This document shows positions 19,796 through 29,956 of a DNA stretch of 64,000 nt, in pieces. Positions within the stretch are counted from its first letter, which is position 1. Each line of letters begins with the position of its first letter. Location: assembly GCA_905221605.1 (NCBI GenBank), contig CAJNDS010000757.1:594887-658886 (forward strand). Direction: 5' to 3'. The position numbers and the translations under genes were made by a program. Under the pieces are notes generated by a model. It did not search any database. It was not told where the DNA came from and saw nothing but the letters and a program-made list of their open reading frames with translations. The DNA comes from Symbiodinium natans. Its lineage: Eukaryota; Sar; Dinophyceae; Suessiales; Symbiodiniaceae.

Positions 19796-20029
19796 CCCAG
19801 ATGTCCCAACTCGTAGGCCCAGGATTAGCCTTACAAGCCGCGGTTTTTAGATCTTTGGGCTTGGGGAGGGTGGCCGTTAAGAGCTGGAATGGTTGGTTTG
19901 GGGTTTAGGGTTTAGGGTTTAGGATTTAGGGTTTAGGGTTTATTGTTTAGGGTTTAGGGTTTAGGGTTTAGGGTTCAGGGTTGAGGGTTTAGGGTTTAGG
20001 GTTTCGGGTGAAGGCCCTAAAGCCCTCAA

Positions 20030-20680
20030 CCCGGAAAGCCCTGTCAGCCCTAAAGAAACTCCAACAACCTAAACCTCTAGAGCCCCAAGCCCCTAAACCC
20101 TTAACCAAACCCCAAACCCTCAGAACCTCTAAAAGCCTAAACCCTTGAAGCCCTTAAAACGCTTAATGCCCTTCTTTAGGGCTTCGAGGGCTTTACGGGC
20201 TTTAAGGGTGTAGGCTTTTTCAGGGTTTTGAGGACTTAGGCTTGTTTAGGGTTTGCGGGCTTTAGGAGTTTTCAGGGTTTATAGTTGAGGTTTTTGGGGT
20301 GTTTTGAGGGCAGTAGGGGCTTGAAAGGTTTAGGCCAACAAAAAGGGCTTTAAGGGTTTTAGCCTAAACCCTGAAAACCCTGAAAGCCCCTAAAGCCCCA
20401 AAAACCCGAAAAAAGCCTAAACCAAAAGCCCCAAACCCTAAACCCCAAAAAGCCTAGACCAAAAGCCCCAGACCCTAAACCCCAAAACAAGCCTAAACCG
20501 TCAACAAACCCTTAAGACCCTCAAAAGCCCTTAAAACCCCTGAACAACCTCAAAACACTGCCTAAACCCTCAAAATACCTCCAAGCCCTTAAAGCCTTAA
20601 AAACCTTAACAAAAAGCCTAAACCCTTCAAACCTTTAAAACCCTCAACAAACCCTTAAGACCCTCAAAGAAACCCTGACG
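20030..20680. repeat. degenerate CCTAAA/TTTAGG field, no gene
   Basis: 650 bases of decayed telomere-like words (AAACCCTGAAAAC, GCCCTTAAAACCC). Orientation changes at about 20170 and 20350. Probably old arrays. Confidence 0.6.
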
Positions 20681-20682
20681 AG

Positions 20683-20745
20683 GCCGCCAGTTGGCGCCAC
20701 GCCGCTCCTCCGCGAGGCGGAGGAGCTGCCCGGCTCCCGGAGCCG
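20683..20745 (+). CDS. weak exon with palindrome
   Basis: The frame TRPPVGATPLLREAEELPGS is open. The DNA CTCCTCCGCGAGGCGGAGGAG inside it is a near-perfect hairpin, which could itself explain the conservation-like look. Confidence 0.28.
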
Positions 20746-20811
20746 TTTAGGATTTATGTGTAGGGTTTTTAGGGTTTAGGGTTTTAGGGTTTAGGGTTGA
20801 GGGTTTTATAG

Positions 20812-20887
20812 ACCCCACATAGTAGGATTCCCTTATAATAATGACCCCCAGTTCGGTACCCCCTAATTTCGGAAACCCCAATATATG
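20812..20887. mobile_element. family C element, partial
   Basis: TAGGATTCCCTTATAATAAT, GACCCCCAGTTCGGTACCCC and AATTTCGGAAACCCCAATAT match 50053-50126 in the same orientation. Confidence 0.55.
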
Positions 20888-21261
20888 GTTGGGCGCTATA
20901 CTAAAACACAGGATTTTGGCTACTACAGTACAGTGCTTTCGTCGTAGAACCTACCACACTCTCTGGACGCCCCGCCTGTGGTGTGGGCATGGGGTGTTTT
21001 TCGGTTCTTGCCCACCCCATTGACTTTTTCTTTTGTAAGAAACGGCTGGGAGGTGTATATCCTGCTTCTTAGAGTTGAATGGTTTTACAGCTCCCCCCCC
21101 CCTGTGGTGTGGCTGTCATCATGGTTTTTCCAGTCCAATAGACAAGTAGCCTCTACCCGCCCGCTGCCCTGAAATTATTAACTTGCGCACGCGAGCATGG
21201 CTTTGAAAGCTGCGCTCTGTCTTGTGAATGCTTTTCCGGATGCTTCCTCTTGGTCAGTCAC

Positions 21262-21390
21262 CATCCTCAACACCACTGCCCACCGCCGCGATTGCGCAAC
21301 AACTTGGCGCCGTGGTCGCGCATGCCGCAAAGCCACTTCTTTGTCAGGCCAAGGCTCTCCAGCTTAGTCTTCGTGGACCTGACCAATAGC
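21262..21390 (-). CDS. minus-strand candidate exon
   Basis: The minus frame KLESLGLTKKWLCGMRDHGA continues to GGGCAGTG|GTGTTG. The plus frame here is antisense to it. The non-repeat block 20900-21430 may hold more exons that I cannot delimit. Confidence 0.35.
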
Positions 21391-21622
21391 AGTGGGGGGG
21401 TGGGGGGGAACACACAGCGAGCAACCATGTATAGGGTTTAGGGTTAAGGGCTCCCTGTCTGGGCTCATGAGCGGTTTCTAGTGCCCCTTGCCCCCTTAAA
21501 GAGATCACAGTCGATCCTCACATCCTAGTTGGCACCAAGAATCTAGGGCTTTAGCATTTAGAGTTTAGGGTTTAGGGAGTTCCCTATGACTGGAAGCCGC
21601 CAACCGAAACCCTGAATTTCAG

Positions 21623-21715
21623 AACCGTGGTGGCATGGAGAGACGGACACCTGGATAGTTTTCCTGAAGGAATTTCAGGTGGCTCCAATGAAACGGCGTG
21701 TGACCACCGGGAAAG
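21623..21715 (+). CDS. candidate exon
   Basis: Acceptor GAATTTCAG|A, donor AAAG|GTTAGG. Two phase bases, 30 codons and one base: PWWHGETDTWIVFLKEFQVA, then basic. Bounded well at both ends. Confidence 0.5.
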
Positions 21716-21813
21716 GTTAGGGTCGTTGTGGGGTTTAGGGTTCGGGTCCTCGCTACGCCCGAAACCCCAAACGACCCAAATCCCTAAACCCTAAAGGGCC
21801 CTAAACCCTAAAC

Positions 21814-21885
21814 TGGCAATGCTTGGGCTGGCGGCATCCAAGTCTCAAAGTCGACGTTTCGCTGGCGTGGTTGATTTCTTTGAAG
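21814..21885 (+). CDS. candidate exon
   Basis: The frame LAMLGLAASKSQSRRFAGVV continues to GAAG|GTCCGA. The acceptor is not clear. Confidence 0.33.
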
Positions 21886-22101
21886 GTCCGACTTCATTAA
21901 CTAGGTATCTCTAGGCTCCTTCTGAGGAATATGTTTCAGAGTAAACTCCCTAAACCCTATAAACCCTATAAACCCTAAACCCTAGACCCTAAACCCTAAA
22001 CCCTAAATCCACGGGCCCCTCCTCGCTCCCCCCCTAAGAGGTCCTTATCTTCTGAGAACGCGTGCTCGGCTTCAGACCTTTTCGGCTTTAGGGCACTTCG
22101 T

Positions 22102-22204
22102 TGCCCAGGGGTACCCTTTGCCATTTTGTTTTTGTTCCGGGTTCCCTTATAAAGTAACCAACCAAAGAAAGGGTGCCCTTATTATAATATGGTTACTGGG
22201 CTAA
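22102..22204. mobile_element. family D element
   Basis: TGCCCAGGGGTACCCTTTGC is paired with AAAGGGTGCCC and GGTTACTGGGCTA. The GGGTTCCCTTATAAAG box is shared with the other D copies. Confidence 0.5.
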
Positions 22205-22507
22205 CAAGGAAATGAGGGCTTCGAAATTCTGAGGTCCAGTGTTTAAAGGGTTCACGTTCACGGCTTCGGGTATAGGGTGAGGGCTTCGTTTCAAACCCTA
22301 AACCCTAGACCCTAGACCCTAAGCCCTAAACCCTCCCTAAACCCTAAACCCTAAAACCTAAACCCTGAACCCGAAACCCTATACCCTAGCAAGCGGCTCA
22401 AAGGCTAAACCCTAAACCCTAAACCCTAAACCCTAAACCCTAAACCCTAAAACCGAAGCCCTAAGCCCTAGCAATCGGCTCCAAGGCCTTTCACTGCAGC
22501 CTCACAG

Positions 22508-22552
22508 GAGATGCCGCCACCTGAGACCGCTTCTGGGCATGGGGTGCCAAGG
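22508..22552 (+). CDS. candidate exon of a phased series
   Basis: CTCACAG|G to AGG|GCGTGG (GC donor): 15 codons, EMPPPETASGHGVPR, phase 0. The next exon at 22660 also starts in phase 0. Confidence 0.4.
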
Positions 22553-22659
22553 GCGTGGGTTTTAGGGTTTAGGGTTTAGGGTTTAGGGTTTAGGGTTTAG
22601 GGTTTAGGGTAGAGTTGCGCATAGGCTTATAGGGTTTTTTTGGGGTTTCGGGGCTTCAG

Positions 22660-22742
22660 GAAGTCCCGCTACAAGACCCTAAGCGCCGTGCCAGAAAATG
22701 CCTCGGATTGCTGGAGTTCCAGATTACAGCAGCAAGCGCGTT
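22660..22742 (+). CDS. candidate exon of a phased series
   Basis: GGGCTTCAG|G to GCGTT|GTTTTA: 27 codons, EVPLQDPKRRARKCLGLLEF and on. It leaves two bases that fit the next exon. Confidence 0.47.
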
Positions 22743-22813
22743 GTTTTAAGCCCTGTAAGCCCTCAACCCTAAACCCCAAACCCTAACCCCTGAACGGCAT
22801 GCGAGTTCTACAG

Positions 22814-22850
22814 GCTAACTGCACCCTCAACCCCTGCCCTGTGGTCAAAG
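22814..22850 (+). CDS. candidate exon of a phased series
   Basis: TCTACAG|G to AAAG|GTGTAG. In phase with its neighbours it reads LTAPSTPALWSK. Read alone, phase 0 gives ANCTLNPCPVVK. The intron before it is only 71 bases. Confidence 0.4.
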
Positions 22851-22930
22851 GTGTAGGGCTTCGAAAGGTGCTTGGTTTAGAGTGTCGGTTTTTCGGGTTT
22901 AGAGTTTCGGGTTTAGGGTTTAGGGTTCAG

Positions 22931-23045
22931 AGCTTGACGCGACGTCCTAAGCCACAAGCTCCCTCAGCTTTGTGGCCCTTGAGGCAGGCGGCTGTCATTC
23001 CAGACGCGCTTGCAGTGCCGGGGGCACAGTGTTTTGTGTTTCGAG
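22931..23045 (+). CDS. candidate exon of a phased series
   Basis: GGGTTCAG|A to CGAG|GTTAGG: 38 codons plus one base, SLTRRPKPQAPSALWPLRQA and on. Phase 0 agrees with 22850. Confidence 0.47.
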
Positions 23046-23060
23046 GTTAGGGTTTACTTT

Positions 23061-23275
23061 TTTTGGTGTTCAGAGCACTATATCCGCAATGTCAGGGGTT
23101 TTTCGATAGGACTTCAGTTTTGGGGGGACTTTGCGTTCAGCGTTTAAGCATCAACTATGGGAAGCTCAATTCGGGTGGAGGGTTAGCAGCTGAGTACCTG
23201 CTCTATACTCAGAGTACATTCGCTGGTTCTACATTCCACTGCAACCATCCTAAACCCTATGTCCCAAACCCCTAA
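23061..23275 (+). CDS. open frame, possible exon
   Basis: 70 codons run into a C-rich repeat. The Gly/Tyr-rich middle includes INYGKLNSGGGLAAEYLLYT. AG sites at 23141 and elsewhere could begin a shorter exon. Confidence 0.3.
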
Positions 23276-23717
23276 ACCCATAAACATAAACCATGGCTTA
23301 CGCACATGCCTCCCGGCAAGGTTTCTGAGACTTGTTGGGTTTTTGAGTTTGGGGAGTTTAGGGTTTTATGGTTTTAGGGTTTTAGAGTTTTAGGCTTTTC
23401 GGATTTTTGGGTTGTAGGGTTGTAGGGTTTGGGGCTTGGCTTTCCTCCGCAAAAGTCAAGTTGTTCCCGGGATCCGATACGTTCTAAGATTTAGGATTCG
23501 CTTTTTGTTTTTATCAAGTTTAACGCAACAATTCTCAAACCCAAACTCCAGAAACCCTGGGCTTCCGCGATCATGTTTACACTCGTCTTTATGTTTGACC
23601 GGGGTTGCAAGGGTACTGTGTATGAGCAGTGCGAAGCTCTAGATGGTGGTCTACAGAAGTACAGGCAAGTCACCTTCACTGAGAAATTCAGACACCCAGG
23701 CGTCCCGGAGCATGGTG

Positions 23718-23805
23718 CGTGAAAAGTCCGTGATAAATCCGTGAGAAGTCCGTGAAAAGTCCGTGGTTTCCCCGTGATTTCCCGTGAAAGACCGTGACTA
23801 CTCGG
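23718..23805 (+). repeat. CCGTGAAAAGT minisatellite
   Basis: Seven or eight imperfect copies of a 10-11 base unit (CCGTGAAAAGT, CCGTGATAAAT, CCGTGAGAAGT, CCGTGATTTC). Unrelated to the telomere-type unit. A 140-codon minus frame spans this area but is not otherwise supported. Confidence 0.7.
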
Positions 23806-23855
23806 CACTGATAAGCCAAGCAAAATGTTGGTTTCAAGAACGTTGTTGCTAGGCA

Positions 23856-24077
23856 TTGCTGCACGGAAGTGCCTCTGGCTGGCAGGATGTAGTAGATTTT
23901 GCAGCAAACCCACGACTTTGTGGGCGTTTATCAGGTTTGTCTCAGGTTTCTGAAGGCAAGGCTGATGCTATGGGAAAAAAAATAGCTCAGATGCGTTCGC
24001 TCTTGAAAGAGCACAACAAGCGCATCTTATTGGATGTGTTTCAGGACCCCGCTCCAGTTTCTGTTCGATGCATTTAA
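23856..24077 (+). CDS. open frame, protein-like, unknown
   Basis: 73 codons to a TAA. It includes SEGKADAMGKKIAQMRSLLK and a following basic helix HNKRILLDVFQDP. Codon use is less GC-rich at third positions than neighbouring exons, so it may have a different origin (for example a decayed element). No family is recognised. Confidence 0.4.
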   Translation: MLHGSASGWQDVVDFAANPRLCGRLSGLSQVSEGKADAMGKKIAQMRSLLKEHNKRILLDVFQDPAPVSVRCI

Positions 24078-24499
24078 TTTGGAGAGTTTTTTTTAAGCTT
24101 TTTGTTGGTGTTAAGACCCAAAAAAGGATTTTTTCCCAAATTTCACATGTTTCATTCGTCGTGCTATTCGTTCAGCTTTTGTATTGTCGGGTGTTTCATG
24201 GTCTTTCCTCACCAGCCGCAGTTACCATAGCTTTGGGAGTGTCAGAAAAAACCCCCTTCTTTGCAGAACTCAGCTTTCCTCAAACTGGTGGGTCTCTGAA
24301 GCTCCTAGGAGCTAAAAACCTGGAATCCCAACTGAACCAAAACCAAGAATGTCACTTCTTAAGCCCTAAACCCTCAACCCTAAACCTTCGGGACCTTTTA
24401 TCTCCTGTTTCGGGCCCCCTGACTCCGGATTTGGAGGCACTGGCCTCTTGCCTTAAAGGCCGGGCCTTTGAATCATTCCTAGGTCGCGCTGCGGTCTAG
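24068..24499 (+). CDS. open frame with a repeat remnant inside
   Basis: 143 codons overlapping the previous frame by ten bases. It is hydrophobic at first (VSFVVLFVQLLYCRVFHGLS) and acidic/Leu-rich at the end, with a stop at 24497-24499. A CCCTAAACCCTCAACCC piece lies inside at about 24364-24385, so part of it may be intron. Confidence 0.35.
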   Translation: MHLIWRVFFKLFVGVKTQKRIFSQISHVSFVVLFVQLLYCRVFHGLSSPAAVTIALGVSEKTPFFAELSFPQTGGSLKLLGAKNLESQLNQNQECHFLSPKPSTLNLRDLLSPVSGPLTPDLEALASCLKGRAFESFLGRAAV

Positions 24500-25590
24500 T
24501 TAAAGGCAGGCCTCCTCTCCAAGACCCTGAGAACTAGGAATTCCGCTGTTCCGAGCCTATGCCCTAAGCCCTATAGTTCGCTTAGGGGGCTTAGGGGTTT
24601 AGGTTTTGTTTGTTTGCCTAACTCCCAACGGAAGACTTAATATCTGCTGTGTGCTCCTAAGGGAAGGACAGCCCTGGACCCTAAACCCTCAATCCCCATC
24701 TTCGAAACTCAAAAAAAACTCAAACCCTCAGACAGTACCAAATATAAATACATATATATATATATATGCTACATAGATATTTGGCACACCAATAGGGACT
24801 ATATTCCTAAACCCTCAAACCCTAAACCCTAAAACCGAAATCCTTTGCCCCAAACCCATAAACTCTAATGCCCGTCACAGAGGACGCTGGGCTTGCAGCT
24901 GGACGTGGCCGCCCCGAGCTTGGAAGATTTTTTTGGGGTTTAGGGTTTAGGGTGTTCTCACTGGGGCTCATAGCAAGGTTTCGGGGCTTGAGAGTTTATA
25001 GGGTTTGCAGGGCTGTTGTTTGTGGTTATAGGGGTTTACGGGGTTGGGAAGGTTTCTAGGGTTTGTAGGGTTTGTAGGGTATAGGGCTCATAGGGTTCGT
25101 AGGGTTTACAGGGTTTGCGGGCTTGGGGGGGGTATTTGGGCTTAACGTCCTGACGGCGTAAGGGCTTTTAAGTTTTGGTGCTTTGAGGGTCTTGGGGCTG
25201 AAGAGTTCAAAGGTTTGAGTGTTCTAGGTGTTGTGTCTTTTTGCTTTCGGGCTTTAAGGCCCAAGGCGTTATGGGGTTAACGGCTAAGGGGAGAGATTTA
25301 ATGGGGTCAGTGTTTGAGGGTTTAGCAGTTAAGCATGTCCTCTTCATCACTTAGTAGCTGAGTGAGCACACTTTACACTTTTTGGGATACTATAATCCCC
25401 TACAGAACTAAACATGTACACTTTTTTGGGGGGCTCATGAACTCAGCAACCCTAAACCCTAAACCCTAAACCCTAAACCCTAAACCCTAAACCCCTAAGA
25501 TCATGTCCTCTTCATGAGTTTCTACCTAGGTGCTCGTCTTGCCTTCGCGAGCTTCCATGGCGACGGAACCCTATAGACCCTAAACCCTAA
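24500..25590. other. gene-poor stretch
   Basis: Holds a weak exon near 24885-24930 (acceptor CACAG; frame RTLGLQLDVAAPSLED) and a (TA)n run near 24750. There is also degenerate G-rich sequence at 24930-25330, a family J hairpin core at 25378-25400 and a CCCTAAA array at 25448-25495. Confidence 0.4.
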
Positions 25591-25592
25591 AC

Positions 25593-25698
25593 TTGGGATG
25601 TTCCCCCCTTTACTAACAGTCCTTAATAAGGATGACAGTACTACCCCCTGTTCTATAATCGCTCTTGAGGACAGTGAGTATAAGGGGGAACATCCCAA
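25593..25698. mobile_element. family B element, complete
   Basis: TTGGGATGTTCCCCCCTTTA at the left is mirrored by TATAAGGGGGAACATCCCAA at the right. Inner arms are ACTAACAGTCCTTAATAAGG and CTCTTGAGGACAGTGAG. It sits inside CCCTAAA repeat on both sides. Confidence 0.7.
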
Positions 25699-25778
25699 CC
25701 CTGCCCTAAACCCTAAACCCTAAACCCCAAACCCTAAACCCTAAACCCTAAACCCTAAACCCTGTGTTATACGCGTAG

Positions 25779-25852
25779 CTGCACAACATCTGCGCCGCCA
25801 CGCCGAGGCGGACATGGCGGCCTACCAGCGCCTGGCTGACAATTATACAGGG
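25779..25852 (+). CDS. candidate exon
   Basis: Acceptor TACGCGTAG|CT, donor GGG|GTAGGT. It has two phase bases and 24 codons in an Ala/Arg-rich helix (AQHLRRHAEADMAAYQRLAD). Good GC-rich third positions. Confidence 0.48.
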
Positions 25853-25916
25853 GTAGGTTTGAGCATGATGTGGTATTGATTTATTGTTTTTTTTAATTAT
25901 ACGTTTTTGTTGTTAG

Positions 25917-26258
25917 TTGCCCTCAGTCCCTATGCAATCTAATCCTTGTTATAAAGCCATAAAAGTTCAATTTTATAGGGCCCCAGAGCTGCCCCAGTAT
26001 AGGGTTGTGTACAGGGTTTGTCATGGAGTGCTTTATAGGGGTTTCTTCCGAAGGTGTTGTATAAACAGGTGTATGTTGTCGTTGCTGTATAAAGGGCTCC
26101 TATTAGGCTTTTTCAACAAGAAGATTTCAATAGGATTTATTGGTTTAAAGGTTTTTGAGAGTTTGCAGGTTTATGTTTTTCGGATTCATAGGTTCCAGGG
26201 TGTTTGGAAACCAAAGCCTGTCACCTTCACATCAGTGAAACCTTTCCCTAAACCCTAA
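25917..26258 (+). other. AT-rich open frame, doubtful
   Basis: 113 codons, rich in Phe/Tyr/Arg. It seems to arise from degenerate TTTAGGG-like sequence (GGTTTTTGAG, GTTTATGTTTT). I do not call it a gene. Confidence 0.15.
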
Positions 26259-26426
26259 ACCCTAATCCCTAAACTAGGCCCTAAAGCACCTATTATACCC
26301 TAAGCCCACAAATGAGACCAAAAGCAACTTTCGGGAGACCCCCAACGCCCCTGAACGCTTCACAGCTCGTTCTCAGAGACTCTAAGGGTATTTGCATGGT
26401 CCCTTAAGATGTTCCCTTGCCTTCTA

Positions 26427-26523
26427 CTTCGCCTTTAGTTGAACTTTAAACTTTTTGGGCTTCCTTATTTGGTAGGAATATTAAAGTTTAACCTTTTTTC
26501 CCCTTGGCTATAGGAGAAGTAAG
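26427..26523. mobile_element. family A MITE, copy 1
   Basis: About 97 bases. The left end has lost four bases of the CTTACTTC terminal repeat; the right end GAAGTAAG is intact. The flanks TCTA (26423-26426) and TCTA (26524-26527) form a 4-bp target duplication. Confidence 0.7.
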
Positions 26524-26644
26524 TCTATAAAGGGTTCTGAAGGAGGGGCCCTTGGGTGTGTTTGGGCATAGGAGGGGAACACAAGGGGTCCGCAATTAAG
26601 GGCCCCTAGTGTAACTACCCTCAGAGTAGGGAAGCGCCCGAAGG

Positions 26645-26742
26645 GTCTGAAGGGTTTTAGGGGTTTGAGGGGTTTTAGGGGTTTTAGGGGTTTTAGGGGT
26701 TTTAGGGGTTTTAGGGGTTTTAGGGGTTTTAGGGCTTCAGGG
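26645..26742 (+). repeat. GGGGTTTTA nine-base variant array
   Basis: About nine tandem copies of a nine-base unit AGGGGTTTT instead of the usual seven. The array is homogenised and local. Confidence 0.85.
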
Positions 26743-26879
26743 TTTTTAGGTTGTAGGGTAAATCCCAAAACCCCTAAACCCTTCGGGCGCTTGCTTACTC
26801 TCCGGTTTCCTGAATTGGCGCCCTTAGTTAAGGGTCCCTTATGTGCCCCTTATATACCCTATGGCACCCAAGGGTCCAG

Positions 26880-27170
26880 GTTTAGGGTTTAGGGTTTAGG
26901 GTTTAGGGTTTAGGGTTTAGGGACTTCAAAACCCTTTACACTTGCAACGAAGGTAAGGGACCATATCAAGGGGCCCTAAACCCTAAACCCTAAGCCCTTC
27001 CATACCCCCAGAACCCAGGTAGGGTTTAGGGTTTAGGGTTTAGGGTTTAGGGTTTAGGGTTTAGGGTTTAGGGTTTAGGGACTTCAAAACCCTTTACACT
27101 TGCAACGAAGGTAAGGGACCATATCAAGGGGCCCTAAACCCTAAACCCTAAGCCCTTCCATACCCCTAGA
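26880..27170. repeat. tandem segmental duplication including arrays
   Basis: The segment ACTTCAAAACCCTTTACACT and the following ~85 bases occur at 26923-27010 and 27081-27168, almost identical. Each is preceded by a TTTAGGG array and carries a CCCTAAA pair inside. The repeat unit of the duplication is about 158 bases. Confidence 0.8.
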
Positions 27171-27224
27171 AACCCCTTGATGGCATTTGATGCAGGCAAG
27201 GGACAATCTTAAGGGACCTTGGAG

Positions 27225-27400
27225 CTACCCTAAACCCTACCTAAGCCCTGAACGCAAAAACCCGAAACCCTAAACCCGCAAACCTACACCCTGGACCCTA
27301 AACCTAAACCCTAAACCCTAAACCCTAAACCCTAAACCCTATAAACCCTAACCCTAAACCCTAACCCTAAACCTACCCTAAACCCTAAACCCAAAACCCG
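27225..27400 (-). repeat. CCCTAAA array, degenerate
   Basis: C-rich repeats with several CCCTAACC and CCTATAAACC variants. Confidence 0.85.
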
Positions 27401-27407
27401 AACCCGA

Positions 27408-27462
27408 AGCTACGGAGGATGAAGCGCTTTCTTCAGTGCCCTCCGCTCCCTTGGGAGGCAGG
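27408..27462 (+). CDS. candidate exon
   Basis: After ACCCGAAG|C the frame TEDEALSSVPSAPLGGR runs into a G10 run. Short, acidic then Pro-rich. Confidence 0.38.
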
Positions 27463-27900
27463 GGGGGGGGGGAGGGGGGGGACGAATTAGGGCCAATAAT
27501 TAGGGTTTGGGGTTTAGGGTTTAGGGTTTAGGGTTTAGGGCTTAGGGTTTAGGGCTTAGGGCTTCAGGGTTCGGGTTTAGGGGCTTTAGGGGTTTCAGGG
27601 GTTGGGGCTTGGTGTATGGTTTTCTAGGGGCTGTACGGGTTGTTTGGAGTTTAGGGTTTGGGGTTTGTAGGGGCTGTATGGGTTGTAGACGAGGGTTTTG
27701 GGTGGTCGGAGTCTGGCAGCAAATGAGGATGTTGGGGGCTTTAGCTCAGGATTTCGGGTTTCAGGCTTCAAGGTTGTAGGCTGAAGTCTTTGGAGTTTTG
27801 GGACGTAGCCCGTCTGTTTTTCGAGTTGTCCCCGAAAGGTTCCTCCACGCCCTGAGCCCCAAACTCAACCCCAAGCTAAACCCTAAAGCCTAAACCAAAG

Positions 27901-28000
27901 AATTCGCTTCTTCGGGCGTGTCGAACATCGTTGAGTTGTCTCAGAGGGGTCCAGGCGCACCCGAAGCATCGCCACGCAACGCCAAAATTTCCAGCCAGAG
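27901..28000 (+). CDS. candidate exon
   Basis: ACCAAAG|A to CAGAG|GTTTCA: two bases, 32 codons and two bases (FASSGVSNIVELSQRGPGAP and on). A minus frame is also open here. Confidence 0.45.
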
Positions 28001-28351
28001 GTTTCAGGGTTTAGGGTTGAGGTTACAGGGTTTCGGATTCGAGGGTTATAGGGTGCTGGGGTTGTAGGGTTATAGGTTTGTAGCGTTTTGGGGTTTTTAG
28101 GGGATGCCGGTTGAAGGTTGAGGGTTGAGGGCTCCGGCTTTTGGTGGTTGAGGGCTTCACGACGGGGGAGCGGCGGGAGGCGAAACCCCCTGAGCCTTGG
28201 CTTTGCGCAGAAGCCGCACACCGGGATAGTACCTTCGTAGCGCGGCTCCCTTATGAACCCTCTGTTTAGGGTTTAGGGTTTAGGGTTTAGGGCTTAGGGT
28301 TTAGGGTCCCTAAACCCTCTAGACCCCTAACCAACGCTTGCACTCCTACAG

Positions 28352-28411
28352 GTCCACAAGAAAGCGCATGGGCGATGGGACTTCTTCCATGCTGGCGTCA
28401 AGGAGGACATG
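28352..28411 (+). CDS. candidate exon, donor at repeat start
   Basis: CTCCTACAG|G to ATG|GTTTAGGG, exactly 60 bases. Phase 0 reads VHKKAHGRWDFFHAGVKEDM. The phase that follows from 28000 reads STRKRMGDGTSSMLASRRT. The exon boundaries look good; the frame is open. Confidence 0.5.
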
Positions 28412-28419
28412 GTTTAGGG

Positions 28420-28760
28420 TTTGTTGGGTTTTAGGGTTTTAGGGTGTAGGGTTTAGGGTTGAGGAGTTTAGGGTGTAGGGTTTAGGGTTTGTTGGGCTCG
28501 TTGAGCTACAATTCGAATCTAATCTTTCAGCCCGAGGCCCTAAGCTGTCAAGCAGCCCAAACTCGAATTAAACCTTTTGCCTTCCATCATGAGGCCAAAA
28601 AAACCCTCTAAAAACTCCTGCACCGTAGGCTGTACTTCGAAGCACCAAGGGCCCTTCCCCCAGTGCACATGACCAGCTTCATAACCCCAGACCCTAAGCC
28701 CTAAACCCCAGACCTGAAGAACCCTAAACCCTAAACCCTAAATCCTAAACCCTAAACCCT
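28420..28760. other. TTTAGGG remnants, no clear gene
   Basis: G-rich degenerate repeats (28411-28497), then unassigned sequence and a short CCCTAAA array (28720-28760). Confidence 0.6.
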
Positions 28761-28825
28761 ATGTGTTGGGCTTGGTCTTGTCGGGGCAGATCTGGGAGTC
28801 TGCTGATCCAAGTGGTCGCGAGAAA

Positions 28826-28826
28826 C

Positions 28827-28863
<37 letters not shown>

Positions 28864-28955
28864 GACAGAGAGTGCCCTAAAGCCTGCAGAAGAAGGAGAA
28901 AGAGAAAGAGAGCGAGAGAAAATACAAAGAAAAACACAAAGAGGAGAGAGAGAGC
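28826..28955. repeat. (GA)n microsatellite with interruptions
   Basis: A GA-rich run interrupted by CGAG, CAGAG and AAAG. It makes opposite-strand Arg/Glu and Leu/Ser frames that should not be taken as proteins. Confidence 0.9.
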
Positions 28956-29030
28956 AGGGGAGGGGAGGGCTCAGGATTTAGGGTTTGGGGTTTGGGGCTA
29001 GCGGCTATCTCTTGAGGGAAGGGTCGAGCA

Positions 29031-29149
29031 GACAGTAGTCCATTAGATCCATCTGCCAGTACCGGCAGCAGCACCCCATGCACGGGTTCTTTTCGGAATT
29101 GCTGGAGTTTCTCCGGGCGAACGCCGCGCCCGGCCCGCTTGGCTGCTGA
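29031..29149 (+). CDS. candidate terminal exon
   Basis: After GACAGTAG|T the frame SIRSICQYRQQHPMHGFFSE continues ELLEFLRANAAPGPLGC to a TGA at 29147-29149. A GC donor at CTTG|GCTGCTG could move the end. A second frame is also open. Confidence 0.42.
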
Positions 29150-29910
29150 CAGCTCGGGTTTGTGAGGTTTCGCATTTAAGTAGGGCGTAGGCTTTAGCTA
29201 GGTTCTTGCTAAGGAGCCTACTTTAGCAAGCTATCATAGGCGTATTTAGTAGATACGATCGTGTATCCTTCGTGGTATCTTACTCTCAGCTACTTTAAAA
29301 GAGCCCAGTTTGGAGCCCGAAAACTGCGCTTCTCAACAACAATCCCAGCTTCCCGCACAAAGAATCAGCCGTCTATAGGGACTCCCAAGTCACCAAACCC
29401 CTAACCCCCAAGTCAGGGTTTAGGGTTTAGGGTTTAGGGTCTAGGGTTTAGGGTTTAGGGTTTACCCCAAAACCTAAGCCCAAAATCAATATATGCAGAT
29501 TCAGCAATACTCCCAAGCCCTAAACCCTCAATCCTAAGCCGTACCCGGAAAGGGTTGCAGTGCTCTGGAGGCCTAACGACCTATACCCCCAATCCTCAAG
29601 CATGTAAGCACATGGATACGGGGATGCGAAGGAGCAGTTTTAGCGTGGAAGCTTCAGCCGTAAAGGCTTGTAAGTTTTAAGGATTGAGGGACGCTTCAGG
29701 GAGTTAACACGGCCCTTGATTAGCCTGTTGTATTCGAGAACTCCTCGGAGCAACAACCTAAGCTATGGGCAAAAAACAACAACGCCGCCTAGCACTGCAA
29801 AGACGTTGGGAACACCTACTTCGGGGTCAGCCCAAACTAAAACCTAAACCCGAACCCTAAATCCTAAACCGAAAACCGCATGGGAATAGTTGACGGCCTT
29901 TGATTCGATG
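29150..29910. other. gene-free stretch
   Basis: Non-repetitive, AT-richer sequence (29160-29400). A TTTAGGG array follows at 29414-29463, then mixed sequence without a delimitable exon. Confidence 0.4.
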
Positions 29911-29914
29911 CCAG

Positions 29915-29956
29915 GCCAGCACCTCTACCCCCATCACCGAACTGCTGGAAGCGCAG
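29915..29956 (+). CDS. small exon, textbook borders
   Basis: GATGCCAG|G to CAG|GTGGGG: 14 codons, ASTSTPITELLEAQ, phase 0 at both ends. Confidence 0.45.

Noticed and set aside
25917-26258. 113-codon AT-rich plus frame as a gene
   Set aside because: Its bases look like decayed TTTAGGG words, amino-acid use is odd (Phe/Tyr/Arg) and no splice or start context is visible.
26508-26768. Frame rich in KPLKPLKPL
   Set aside because: It is the translation of the GGGGTTTTA variant array, not a real protein.
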